A stretch of DNA of 64,000 nt, taken from assembly GCF_016899425.1 (NCBI RefSeq), contig NZ_CP045995.1, forward strand, positions 1 to 64,000. The letters are read 5' to 3'. This DNA comes from Burkholderia sp. MS389. Lineage in GTDB: Bacteria; Pseudomonadota; Gammaproteobacteria; Burkholderiales; Burkholderiaceae. Both the position numbers and the translations under genes were made by a program. This document shows positions 33,437 to 41,583 of the stretch, one piece after another; position 1 is the first letter of the stretch, and each line of letters starts with the position of its first letter. The notes under the pieces were generated by a model. That model searched no databases. It saw only the letters and a program-made list of their open reading frames with translations, and had not been told where the DNA came from.

Positions 33437-34547
33437 GGCCGCGCGACAGCTGAACGAGACGCACGCCGAGATGATCGCCGACGCTCACGAGTTCGCCGAA
33501 GCCGATCGTCTGCCCGTAGGTGACGAGCCGCACGCGCGCATCGGGCAGCGCGGTCGGAAGCTCGAGCACGTAGCCCGCGCGCAGCGCCGAGAGCTGGGCG
33601 ACCGGCATCGAAACCGTGTCGATCTCGAGCTTCAGCGGCAGGTCCAGCTGGCTGATTTCGACGGGCGTGTCGATCGAATCGGAAAGCGGCGCGTTGAACT
33701 GCGTCTCATGGCTCATGGTGGGGTCCTCGTTCAAGGTCATCAGATGGTGGGTGACGTCTGCCACGGCGCGCAGTTGCCGCGTCCCGTAGCGGCCCCAGAC
33801 GACGTGCATCGGGGCGGACGAGCGCTCGCTCGCGAAGAGCGCGCGGGTGGCTTCGGGTACGGCACGCAAGATGACGTCGCCCGCGCGCAGCGAATCGAGC
33901 GTCGTCACGTTCATCGTTTTCTCGCCGATCTGCAGCCGGCCCGGTACGGCGATCTCGCTGACGTGGGTGGCGAACGGCGTGCATTGCCGGGCCACGAGCG
34001 TTTCGAGTGCGTCGAGCCAGCCGCTGTCGACGTGCTCGACAACCGCATCGAAGCGGGTATCGCCCACGCGCAGCGAGAGCGCGCAGCAAGGCGCGCTCAA
34101 CGGCTGACGCGCGGCAGGTTCGAGCGAGACGACTTCCACGCCGTCGAAGCCGAGCGTTTGCAGCGCGCGCCGCAGCGGATCAAGCAGGATCGCGCACACG
34201 GCATGGCGCAAGCGCGCGTTGACGGGCTCGTCCGACGCGACGATGCTCGCGAGCCCCGTGTGCTGTCCGACGTCGATGCGCACCGCGGCCGTCTCCATGC
34301 CCCAGCGCAAGCGCACGACGGCGGCGCGCTCCGGCTCCACGAAATCGTGCGTACCGACGCTGAAGGCCGAGACGCCGAGCGCGTGAGCGAGCAGTGCGCT
34401 CAGGCGCTCGTCGACGGCGAGCCGATGCTGGCGCGCGGTGGCGGCCGCAAGCGCGGGCAGCCGCGCGGGATCGAGCAAGACGGCCACCGCCGGCGCTTGC
34501 GCGGCCGCCGCAACGTGGTCTGTCAGTAGCGTTCGTGTGGTGTCCAT
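33423..34547 (-). CDS. hrcQ: T3SS cytoplasmic ring/sorting platform protein HrcQ (SctQ)
   Basis: This 374-residue protein has the SctQ form: a variable N-terminal two-thirds and a C-terminal SpoA (FliN-like) domain (about residues 295-374, LPLKLEIDTVSMPVAQLSAL). Here hrcQ is one uninterrupted gene and not split into QA/QB. An internal ATG before the SpoA domain (MSHETQFNAPL, near 33716) could give a separate SpoA product, as known for other SctQ genes. Confidence 0.85.
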   Translation of the reverse strand: MDTTRTLLTDHVAAAAQAPAVAVLLDPARLPALAAATARQHRLAVDERLSALLAHALGVSAFSVGTHDFVEPERAAVVRLRWGMETAAVRIDVGQHTGLASIVASDEPVNARLRHAVCAILLDPLRRALQTLGFDGVEVVSLEPAARQPLSAPCCALSLRVGDTRFDAVVEHVDSGWLDALETLVARQCTPFATHVSEIAVPGRLQIGEKTMNVTTLDSLRAGDVILRAVPEATRALFASERSSAPMHVVWGRYGTRQLRAVADVTHHLMTLNEDPTMSHETQFNAPLSDSIDTPVEISQLDLPLKLEIDTVSMPVAQLSALRAGYVLELPTALPDARVRLVTYGQTIGFGELVSVGDHLGVRLVQLSRGHGSV

Positions 34548-34554
34548 ATTCGTT

Positions 34555-35505
34555 TTACGTGACGATGATCTCGACGCTGCGCGCGCCGTCGAAGCGGCTT
34601 TGCATCACTGCCTCGAGGCTGGTGCGCAACGTCGCCGCATGCTGTGAGATTAGTTCGCGCGAGCGTGCGTCCGTGGTGTCGAAGCGAAGCGTCAATTGGA
34701 AATGCGAAAGCGCGAGGTCCAACGTGCAGCCTGGCAGCAGCGCCGGATCGATGGGAATCGTGATCTGCCAGTCGCCGCTTGCGAACACGATCGGATTGGC
34801 GCAGAAGTCCGACACTTCGGCGACGATCGAATCGACGAACCGGTTCATGTCCTGGCCCGTGCGCGCCGGTGCCCGCACGGCGACCACGGCGTGCGGGCCG
34901 GCTGCTTCGGAGCGCTGCGGCTCGCGCGTGGCTTGAACGCGCGGCGTGGCCGGCGCAGCCGTCGATGGCCGGGCGTTGGGCGGCCTCTGCGGTGAAAGTG
35001 GCGCCGCGCCGTGCACCGGCATCGGCGTCGGCGTGGGCATCGTCGAATATGCCGGTACATGCATGGGCGCATGCATGGCCGACTGCACCGGCAGGTGCAT
35101 CGTCGAATGCATGGGCGGATGAATCGTCGCAGGCACCGGAGCCGGCGCCGGCACCGGCGCTGCCGATCGAGCGTGCCCGGCAGCGTCATCGCGTTCGTCG
35201 CCGGAGCCAGCCTGTGCGTCGTCGTCGCGCTCGCCGCTGCCGGCATCGTCGCGATGGTCGTCCGCGGCGAACCCGGGGACCGGGTAGAACGGTTCGGCTT
35301 GCTCGCCGAATGGAGGCTCGGCCGGTGCGGCGCATGGCGGCTCGTCGCCGGGCGTTTCCGATGCGCCGGCGCGCGCGCCTTCGCGCAGGCGCTGAAAAAG
35401 CGCGGCCTGGCGGTTCAACTGCGCGGCCGGCATCTCGGGTGCGGGGTCGGTGTGCGCGGCCGGCGCTGCGATGACGCGGGCGCGATGAGGGGGGCAGGTG
35501 TGCAT
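34555..35505 (-). CDS. T3SS substrate-specificity switch protein HrpP/HpaP (SctP)
   Basis: This 316-residue protein lies between hrcV and hrcQ, the place of hpaP/hrpP. The N-terminal and middle parts are Pro/Ala/Asp rich; residues about 125-165 form a striking Met-His-Pro repeat (MHSTMHLP, MHAPMHVP). The C-terminal 110 residues are ordered, with DLALSHFQLTLRFD, as expected for the T3S4 substrate-switching domain. It would control the change from pilus to effector export. The ATG at 35505 is favoured because it starts 16 bp after hrcV ends. Confidence 0.7.
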   Translation of the reverse strand: MHTCPPHRARVIAAPAAHTDPAPEMPAAQLNRQAALFQRLREGARAGASETPGDEPPCAAPAEPPFGEQAEPFYPVPGFAADDHRDDAGSGERDDDAQAGSGDERDDAAGHARSAAPVPAPAPVPATIHPPMHSTMHLPVQSAMHAPMHVPAYSTMPTPTPMPVHGAAPLSPQRPPNARPSTAAPATPRVQATREPQRSEAAGPHAVVAVRAPARTGQDMNRFVDSIVAEVSDFCANPIVFASGDWQITIPIDPALLPGCTLDLALSHFQLTLRFDTTDARSRELISQHAATLRTSLEAVMQSRFDGARSVEIIVT

Positions 35506-35521
35506 GGCGCGGCTCGCTCGA

Positions 35522-37498
35522 TCACATCGCCAGGCGGCCGACGGGCTGGAGATCGACATGCGCGCCGAGCTCCTGGTACGAATACACGGGCAGCCACGGC
35601 AGCCGCGCCTCGATCATCCGCTTGATGTAGCGCCGGATGTCCATCGACGCGACGAGCGCCAGCGGCTGCCGCGGCGTATCGCCGACGATGTCGGCGATCT
35701 TGCCGACGAGCTGGGCGATTTCGTCGGGCGGCAGCGCGAGGAAGTTGCCCGTGGGCGTCTGTTTGATCGACTGCCGGATGTGCTGCTCGACCTGAATGTC
35801 GACGAGTACGACGGGCAAATCCCGCACGCCACCCGTCGCGCGATAGGCGATGAGCCGGCCGAGCTCCATGCGGATGTATTCCGTCAACATCAGCATGTCC
35901 TTCTCCTTCGGTCCCCAGACGATCAGGCTTTCGGTGATGCTGCGGATATTGCGCACGGGCACGTCTTCCTCCAGCAGCCGGCGCAGCACGTCCGCCATCT
36001 TCTGCAGCGGCAGCGCCTTTTGTACTTCCGCGACGAGGCCCGGGTAGTCCTCGTTGAGCTGATCGAGCATCCACTGTGCTTCCTGGATGCCGAGAAAGAG
36101 ATGAGCATTGCGCCGCAGCAGGTCGATCGTGTGGCGTGCAATCAATGCTTCCGGGGTCGCCGCGGCGGCAGGCGCGTCCGCGACGCCGCCGTCGGCCGCC
36201 GCGTGTACCGCGCGCGTTTCGGCGAGCGTGGTGCGCCCTTGCGGCACGTCGAAGATGAGCACTTCGTAACTGTCTTCGGGCAGCGTGCCGTCGGTCCACA
36301 TCATGATGCCGGGGAACGGCAGGCCGACTCCCGATTGCAGCGCGTGGCGCTGGGCGTCGAACGCGCGGTCGAGCGCATCGGCCGCGAGACGCGCGCTGAC
36401 GTCGGCGGCGAGGCGCACGCCGAGCGGGCAGGTGAACTGCGGCGGGCGTGGCAGGATCGACGGCGCGTCGCCCTTGGCGCCGGCGCGCTGCAGTGCGCCT
36501 ACGGGCTTGCCGGCGCCTTTGGCCGGACCATCCTGCTTCTTCTGCAGACGGTAGCCGACGAAGCCGAGCAGCCCGGCGAGCAGCGCGAAGAGCGCCGCCG
36601 GAAAACCGGGCACGGCGGCGAAGCCGAGCAGCAGCAGCGCGGCGAAGTATAGCGCGCGCGAGCTGCTCGTGAACTGGCGCCTGATGTCTTCGCCGAGGGA
36701 GGAATTTCCATGGTCGCCGCCTTCGTCCACGCGCGTGATCATGACGCCCGCGGCCACCGAGATCAGCAGCGACGGAATCTGCGAGACCATGGCGTCGCCG
36801 ATCGAGAGGACCGAGAAGCGGTTGGCCGCGTCGCCGGCCGACATGCCGTGATAGGCGACGCCCACGGCGATGCCCGCGACGATGTTGATCATCGTGATCA
36901 TGAGGCCGGCGATCGCATCGCCTTTCACGAATTTCATCGCGCCGTCCATGCCGCCATGCAATTGGCTTTCGATGGCGAGCCTCGCGCGTTTCCTGCGGGC
37001 TTCGTCCGGCGTCAGGATGTTCGCGCGCAGGTCGGCGTCGATGCTCATCTGTTTGCCGGGCAGCGCATCGAGCGTGAAACGGGCCCCCACTTCGGCGACG
37101 CGCTCCGAGCCCTTGGCGATCACGATGAACTGCACGACGGAGATGATGACGAACACGACGAGGCCGACGACGAGATTGCCGCCGACGACGAGCTGGCCGA
37201 AGCTTTCGATGATTTCGCCGGCATCGGCGTGCAGCAGGATCGACTTCGTCGACGCGATATTCAGCGAGAGCCGGAACAGCGTCGTGAAGAGCAGCACGGA
37301 CGGGAACGCCGACAGCGTGGCGATATGGCCCACATACATCGTCACCATGAGCAGCGTGATGCTGATCATGATGTTGATCGCGAGCAGCCCGTCGATGATG
37401 GCGGGGGGCAGCGGCAGGATCATTAGCGAGACGATCGCGATCAGCAGGACGGCGATGCCGGCCTCGCCGATGCCGGGCAGTTTCATGGTCTTGAACAT
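35522..37498 (-). CDS. hrcV: T3SS export gate protein HrcV (SctV)
   Basis: This 658-residue protein is the nonameric export gate. It has eight predicted transmembrane segments in the first 330 residues, the FHIPEP signature region (PSVLLFTTLFRLSLNIASTK, then GKQMSIDADLRAN), and a large cytoplasmic domain with the typical ITESLIVWGPKEKD and PTGNFLALPPDEI stretches. The start at 37498 lies 5 bp after hrcU ends. Confidence 0.94.
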   Translation of the reverse strand: MFKTMKLPGIGEAGIAVLLIAIVSLMILPLPPAIIDGLLAINIMISITLLMVTMYVGHIATLSAFPSVLLFTTLFRLSLNIASTKSILLHADAGEIIESFGQLVVGGNLVVGLVVFVIISVVQFIVIAKGSERVAEVGARFTLDALPGKQMSIDADLRANILTPDEARRKRARLAIESQLHGGMDGAMKFVKGDAIAGLMITMINIVAGIAVGVAYHGMSAGDAANRFSVLSIGDAMVSQIPSLLISVAAGVMITRVDEGGDHGNSSLGEDIRRQFTSSSRALYFAALLLLGFAAVPGFPAALFALLAGLLGFVGYRLQKKQDGPAKGAGKPVGALQRAGAKGDAPSILPRPPQFTCPLGVRLAADVSARLAADALDRAFDAQRHALQSGVGLPFPGIMMWTDGTLPEDSYEVLIFDVPQGRTTLAETRAVHAAADGGVADAPAAAATPEALIARHTIDLLRRNAHLFLGIQEAQWMLDQLNEDYPGLVAEVQKALPLQKMADVLRRLLEEDVPVRNIRSITESLIVWGPKEKDMLMLTEYIRMELGRLIAYRATGGVRDLPVVLVDIQVEQHIRQSIKQTPTGNFLALPPDEIAQLVGKIADIVGDTPRQPLALVASMDIRRYIKRMIEARLPWLPVYSYQELGAHVDLQPVGRLAM

Positions 37499-37503
37499 GT
37501 CCA

Positions 37504-38562
37504 CTACTCCGTGGTGGCGGTTTGAGGCGCGAGGCCGTCCACCCAGCGAAGAATCGCGGCGACGACTTCGAACAGTTCCTCGGGAATCGGCTGATTGAGC
37601 GGCACCTTGTGCAGCATGCGCGCGACGGGCGGGTTCGCGACGATGGGCACGCGCGCGTGCATCGCCTGCTGGCGCAGCCGCAGCGCCTGCTCGTCGAGGC
37701 CCTTGGCGAGGACGACGGGCAGCGGAAACTCCGCCGGGTCGTAGCGCAGCGCGACCGCGTAGTGAACCGGGTTGACCACGACGACGTTCGCGCGCGCGAC
37801 GCCGCCTTTCGGACCTTCCTGCGATATCTCCCTGGCCATGCGCTTGCGCTCGCCCTTGAGTTCGGGGTTGCCTTCGCTCTCCTTGTGCTCGCGCTTCACC
37901 TCGTCTTTCGACATCCGGTTCTTGCGGATGAAGAGCCACTTCTGCAGCTTGTAGTCGAACGCGCCGATGACGACGAACACGCCGAGCGCGACCACGACCA
38001 CATGCATGAGCACGGACCACAGCACGCCGATCAACTGCGGTAGCGACTGATCGAGCGCGCTCGCCACCACGGGCATCGCGCTTTTGATCGTCTGCCACAT
38101 GACGGCGACGAGAATCGCGGCCTTGCCGACCATCTTCGCGAGGTCGATCGCCGAGTTCATCGAGAAGATGCGCTGAAAGCCGGACCCGGGGCTGACCGAC
38201 GCAAGCTTCGGCATGACGGCTTTCAGCGAAATCTTGAGTCCCGTCTGGGGGGCGAGCGCGATGATGGCGGCGACGAGCGCAACGGCCGCGATCCCGCACA
38301 GCAGGCCGAGCGTCTGCAGGCCGATATGAACGAGGATGGTCCAGAGGTCCTGCAACTCGCGCTCGCCGTGGGTGAAATCGACCGCCTCCTTGACGATCGC
38401 GCGCAGCGTATCGGCCAGATAGTGCTGGCCCGCCGTCAGCACGAGCACGATCGAGCCGAGCGACGCGACTTCGACCAGGTCGGAACTCTTCGCGACCTGG
38501 CCTTCCTCGCGGACTTTGTCCAGCTTCTTGTCTGTGGGCTCTTCGGTTTTCTCGTCGCTCAT
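37504..38562 (-). CDS. hrcU: T3SS export switch protein HrcU (SctU)
   Basis: This 352-residue protein opens with MSDEKTEEPTDKKLDKVREEGQV, has four transmembrane helices and a cytoplasmic autoprotease domain. The self-cleavage site reads NPVH followed by YAVALRYDP, where nearly all SctU/FlhB proteins have NPTH; the essential Asn and Pro are kept. SctU sets substrate order together with HrpP. It is the first gene of the leftward core operon and has a complete hrpII promoter. Longer frames upstream would run through the promoter, so the 38562 ATG is correct. Confidence 0.93.
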   Translation of the reverse strand: MSDEKTEEPTDKKLDKVREEGQVAKSSDLVEVASLGSIVLVLTAGQHYLADTLRAIVKEAVDFTHGERELQDLWTILVHIGLQTLGLLCGIAAVALVAAIIALAPQTGLKISLKAVMPKLASVSPGSGFQRIFSMNSAIDLAKMVGKAAILVAVMWQTIKSAMPVVASALDQSLPQLIGVLWSVLMHVVVVALGVFVVIGAFDYKLQKWLFIRKNRMSKDEVKREHKESEGNPELKGERKRMAREISQEGPKGGVARANVVVVNPVHYAVALRYDPAEFPLPVVLAKGLDEQALRLRQQAMHARVPIVANPPVARMLHKVPLNQPIPEELFEVVAAILRWVDGLAPQTATTE

Positions 38563-38618
38563 GACCGCTGTCCTTCGCTTGTCGCAGGCGCGCACCCGGG
38601 ATGGGGCGCCCCGATGCA

Positions 38619-38680
38619 ACGTTAGCGGCGCCGCGCTATCCGGCGCGACGGCGATGCGAAGCAAGGGCAGGGGCTGCGAA
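38619..38680 (-). promoter_or_regulatory. hrpII box plus -10 for the hrcU operon
   Basis: Reading leftward: TTCG (38677-38680), 16 bases, TTCG (38657-38660), 32 bases, then TAACGT (38619-38624). It sits 57 bp ahead of hrcU in the 377-bp divergent gap. Confidence 0.88.
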
Positions 38681-38806
38681 GCGAGGCGGCGCGACGGCGT
38701 GTCGCCCGGGCGCAGGCCACGTGAGCAAGGCGACCCGCGCGGCGGCGGGCACGCGCGAAGACGTCCGCGAAAAGCGGCACGGACCGCCGCCCGTCGCACG
38801 CGGCGC

Positions 38807-38868
38807 TTCGCAATTCGTTGTGCGACTTCGTGCGCGGCACGTGGCGCGCCGATCGTGTTGCGTAACTT
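38807..38868 (+). promoter_or_regulatory. hrpII box plus -10 for the hrpB1 operon
   Basis: TTCG (38807-38810), 16 bases, TTCG (38827-38830), 32 bases, then TAACTT (38863-38868). It faces right and lies 71 bp ahead of hrpB1. The two divergent boxes are about 125 bp apart, and nothing else is seen in the gap. Confidence 0.88.
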
Positions 38869-38939
38869 AGCGTCAACGGAAGGCCACGCCTCATCGGGTG
38901 CGGCCCATCGGATCGAATCTGATTTCGTTGGGGGAAAGG

Positions 38940-39509
38940 ATGGACGTTCTGAAGGATCGGCCGCAGTGCCCATTGGGAGTCGTCGGCGCGATCGTCGACC
39001 TGGTCAGGGTGGCATTGGCCCGCGCAGGCACGCCGGCGCAAGTCGACATCGACGATCTCGAGCACCTCGTCGACATGCTGCATCTGCTGCGCCCGGATTC
39101 CGCCGAATTCGCGTTTTTCGACGGCTGGCTGCATATGGTGCGCGAGGAATGGAGCGACGCCGAACGGCTCTTTCGCGATCTGGTCGAGCGCTCGGTCTGC
39201 CTGCCGGCCAGCAAGGGAATGTTGCTGCAGTGCCTGAAGGCCCGCCAGGAGTTCGGCTGGCAGGAGGAGGCCCGGCACCTGCTGGAGGAGGGCGGCAACG
39301 AAGAGGTTGAACGGCTCGCGAAGGTTCTGCTTGCGAGCGAGGAGCTGAAACAGGCGGTCGCGACCGCGAAGCGCACGGGCCGCTTCGTTGCGCCGGATTC
39401 CGCGCTCGCGTTCGAAAACGGAGCGCACGCCGAAGACGGCGAAGCGGTCGCGACGCCGTCGTCCTCATCCAGCGACATGCTGCTGACGATGCAGTACATG
39501 CGCGTCTGA
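38940..39509 (+). CDS. hrpB1: HrpB1-family T3SS protein
   Basis: This 189-residue protein is the core-operon HrpB1. It shows the family pattern VDIDDLEHLVDMLHLLRP, FDGWLHMVREEWSDAERLF and a TPR-like helical repeat, followed by a longer Ala/Glu/Ser-rich tail than usual. HrpB1 of Xanthomonas is a periplasmic peptidoglycan-binding assembly factor. It is first in the operon behind a full hrpII promoter; the ATG follows GGGGGAAAGG. Confidence 0.85.
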   Translation: MDVLKDRPQCPLGVVGAIVDLVRVALARAGTPAQVDIDDLEHLVDMLHLLRPDSAEFAFFDGWLHMVREEWSDAERLFRDLVERSVCLPASKGMLLQCLKARQEFGWQEEARHLLEEGGNEEVERLAKVLLASEELKQAVATAKRTGRFVAPDSALAFENGAHAEDGEAVATPSSSSSDMLLTMQYMRV

Positions 39510-39537
39510 GCCTGTTGCCCCTACCAGGAGAAACGAA

Positions 39538-39936
39538 ATGAGCATCACGACTGCATCGCAACTCCAGTACGAACTGGCCCGCGTCACCGGCACGACGCCC
39601 GCGGCGCCGAATGCGGACGCGATATCGCAGCCGCTCGTCGACAAATTCCAGGCGATGATGGCTTCGGCGCCCCAGCATGCGGCAGCCGTCCACCCGACCG
39701 AGCGCGCGGACCTCGTGACGAAAGCAGTCGAGGAGCAGGCGGACTATTACCGGCAAGTGCCGAACGACGTGCTCTATATGACTCAGCATATGAGCGCGCT
39801 GTCGATGGAGCGCCTTGCCGCCGCCGACATGACCATCCAGCTCGAGATCGCCAGCCTGAACGCCGATCTGCAGGTGAAGATGGCGACCGTGCAGTCGTCG
39901 AAGGACGCCGTGCAGACGCTCATGAAGAACCAATAA
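39538..39936 (+). CDS. hrpB2: T3SS inner-rod-type protein HrpB2 (SctI)
   Basis: This 132-residue protein matches HrpB2. It has an N-terminal polar region and a C-terminal helical domain (PNDVLYMTQHMSALSMERLAA, then LEIASLNADLQVKMATVQSSKD). HrpB2 is an early substrate forming the periplasmic rod and is needed for pilus assembly. Strong Shine-Dalgarno AGGAGAAACG; it follows hrpB1 by 28 bp. Confidence 0.88.
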   Translation: MSITTASQLQYELARVTGTTPAAPNADAISQPLVDKFQAMMASAPQHAAAVHPTERADLVTKAVEEQADYYRQVPNDVLYMTQHMSALSMERLAAADMTIQLEIASLNADLQVKMATVQSSKDAVQTLMKNQ

Positions 39937-39943
39937 CTTGACT

Positions 39944-39963
39944 CCCCGTCCTGAAGGACAGGG
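39944..39963. repeat. Hairpin with IS200/IS605-like end sequence between hrpB2 and hrcJ
   Basis: CCCCGTCC, a TGAA loop and GGACAGGG form an imperfect hairpin (one C-A mismatch), flanked by TTGACT before and TTTCTCGGA after. This context resembles the hairpin ends of IS200/IS605 (TnpB-type) elements. It may be a relic or a processing/attenuation hairpin in the operon; no transposase is present. Confidence 0.4.
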
Positions 39964-39979
39964 TTTCTCGGAGCAACTG

Positions 39980-40774
39980 ATGAAACCGAACCTCATGCCT
40001 TCGAGGCTGCACTCCGCATGGCGGCTCGTCGCGGTGGCGGCGCTCGTGCTGTCGCTTGCGGCCTGCAAGCAGGAACTCTACGGGCAATTGACCGAGAGCG
40101 ACTGCAACGAAATGGCGGCCGCGCTGCTGATGTCCGGCGTCGACGCGCAAAAGAGCACGCCCGATGGCGGCAAGACCTGGTCGGTCAGCGTCGACGAAAA
40201 GCAGATCGTGCATGCGGTGGAAGTGCTGCGCGCACGCGGCCTGCCGCGCAAGAAATTCGACGACCTCGGCTCGCTGTTCAAGAAGGACGGGCTCGTGTCC
40301 ACGCCGACCGAGGAGCGCGTGCGCTTCATTTACGGTTTGTCGCAGGAACTCGACGACACGTTGTCGAAGATCGACGGCGTGGTCGTGGCGCGCGTGCAGA
40401 TCGTGCTGCCGAACAACGACCCGCTCGCACAGTCGGTCAAGCCGTCGTCCGCATCGGTCTTCATCAAGTACCGGCCCGACGCGAATCTCGAGCGGATGAC
40501 GCCGGCGATCAAGAACCTGGTCGTGCACAGCATAGAGGGACTGACCTACGATCAGGTCAGCGTGACCAGCGTGCCGGCCGATGCGCTCGATCCGCCCGCC
40601 CACCCGCACCGCCAGGACGGCTGGGTCGTCTATGCGGGCGGCGCGCTCGGCTTGCTGCTGTTGACGATCGCCGGCGGCTTCGCGCTGTTGCGCGGCAACC
40701 TGCTCAAGGGCGGCGGCGGACTTGCGGGCCTGCTCGCGCGCCGGACGGGGCGTGCAGCGAAAGCGCCGGCATGA
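39980..40774 (+). CDS. hrcJ: T3SS inner-membrane ring lipoprotein HrcJ (SctJ)
   Basis: This 264-residue lipoprotein has a lipobox (SLAAC, lipidated Cys29), the YscJ/FliF domains (EMAAALLMSGVDAQKS, then VVARVQIVLPNNDP, then SVFIKYRPDANLE), and a C-terminal transmembrane anchor (about 211-233). It forms the periplasmic inner ring. The ATG at 39980 is preferred over an upstream codon lying in the hairpin. The stop overlaps hrpB4 (ATGA). Confidence 0.93.
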   Translation: MKPNLMPSRLHSAWRLVAVAALVLSLAACKQELYGQLTESDCNEMAAALLMSGVDAQKSTPDGGKTWSVSVDEKQIVHAVEVLRARGLPRKKFDDLGSLFKKDGLVSTPTEERVRFIYGLSQELDDTLSKIDGVVVARVQIVLPNNDPLAQSVKPSSASVFIKYRPDANLERMTPAIKNLVVHSIEGLTYDQVSVTSVPADALDPPAHPHRQDGWVVYAGGALGLLLLTIAGGFALLRGNLLKGGGGLAGLLARRTGRAAKAPA

Positions 40775-41583
40775 CCGTCGATCCGAACGATCGCGTGGCC
40801 GGCATGGTAAGCATGGGTGAGCCCATGATGAGCGCATACGACGCAGCCGATGCATACGACGCAGCCGCCGACAGCGTTGCCGCCCCGCACGGCGAGACGC
40901 CGGCGGCCGTGGCGGCGAGACTGGCCGCCTACCATCGGCGCCGGCGTACGCTGTTCGACTGGATGCATCCGGCGTGGCTTGCACGCGTGCCCGGTGCGGA
41001 CCGAATCGGCGCATGCAGCCCCGCGCAGGCCGAGGCGCTTGCCGATGCGCTGCTCGACGAATGGGGCATGCCGGCGCCGCCGCTTGCCGCGTTCAACGCG
41101 CCGGAAACGGCGCTTGCGTTGCTGCCGGCGCACGATTGTCTGACCGTATTCCGCTTGCGCGCGCTCGTGGAGCAGGCGGAGCCGTTGCGCGCGTGGATCG
41201 ACCGGCCGCGTCGCGAGAAGTTGACGGGCTGGATCGGGGCGCGCGGCGTCAATCTGCTCTTCGCGCGCGGGCGCGAGCTTGCCGGCGATGCGCGCTCGCT
41301 TGCCGCGCGCGCGCACCACGCGGCAGCGGTCATGCAAGTGCCGCTCGACGCCGCCGATGGCGATGACCTCGCGTGGCTCGGCTTTCGGCTGTTCGCGCGC
41401 GACCGCCGATGGGCGCCGGGCGGCCCGCTCGCGATCATGCGGTTGGCCATGCCGGCGCGCGACGACGGGGGGCCGTTGCCATTCCCTTCGTTGCCGCCGT
41501 CGCTACCGTCTTCGGAAGGCTCGAGCCCGAGCCTTTCGATCGTCTCGCAACTGCCCGACTTGTTTCCGGAGGGATCATGGTGA
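40771..41583 (+). CDS. hrpB4: T3SS sorting-platform protein HrpB4 (SctK)
   Basis: This 270-residue protein fits HrpB4/SctK by position (between hrcJ and hrcL) and by the features LFDWMHPAWLA, CLTVFRLRALVEQAEPLRAW and WIGARGVNLLF. SctK links the HrcQ ring to the membrane ring. The N-terminus has a repeated Ala-Asp-Tyr (YDAADAYDAA) stretch. It overlaps hrcJ by 4 bp and hrcL by 7 bp. Confidence 0.82.
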   Translation: MTVDPNDRVAGMVSMGEPMMSAYDAADAYDAAADSVAAPHGETPAAVAARLAAYHRRRRTLFDWMHPAWLARVPGADRIGACSPAQAEALADALLDEWGMPAPPLAAFNAPETALALLPAHDCLTVFRLRALVEQAEPLRAWIDRPRREKLTGWIGARGVNLLFARGRELAGDARSLAARAHHAAAVMQVPLDAADGDDLAWLGFRLFARDRRWAPGGPLAIMRLAMPARDDGGPLPFPSLPPSLPSSEGSSPSLSIVSQLPDLFPEGSW

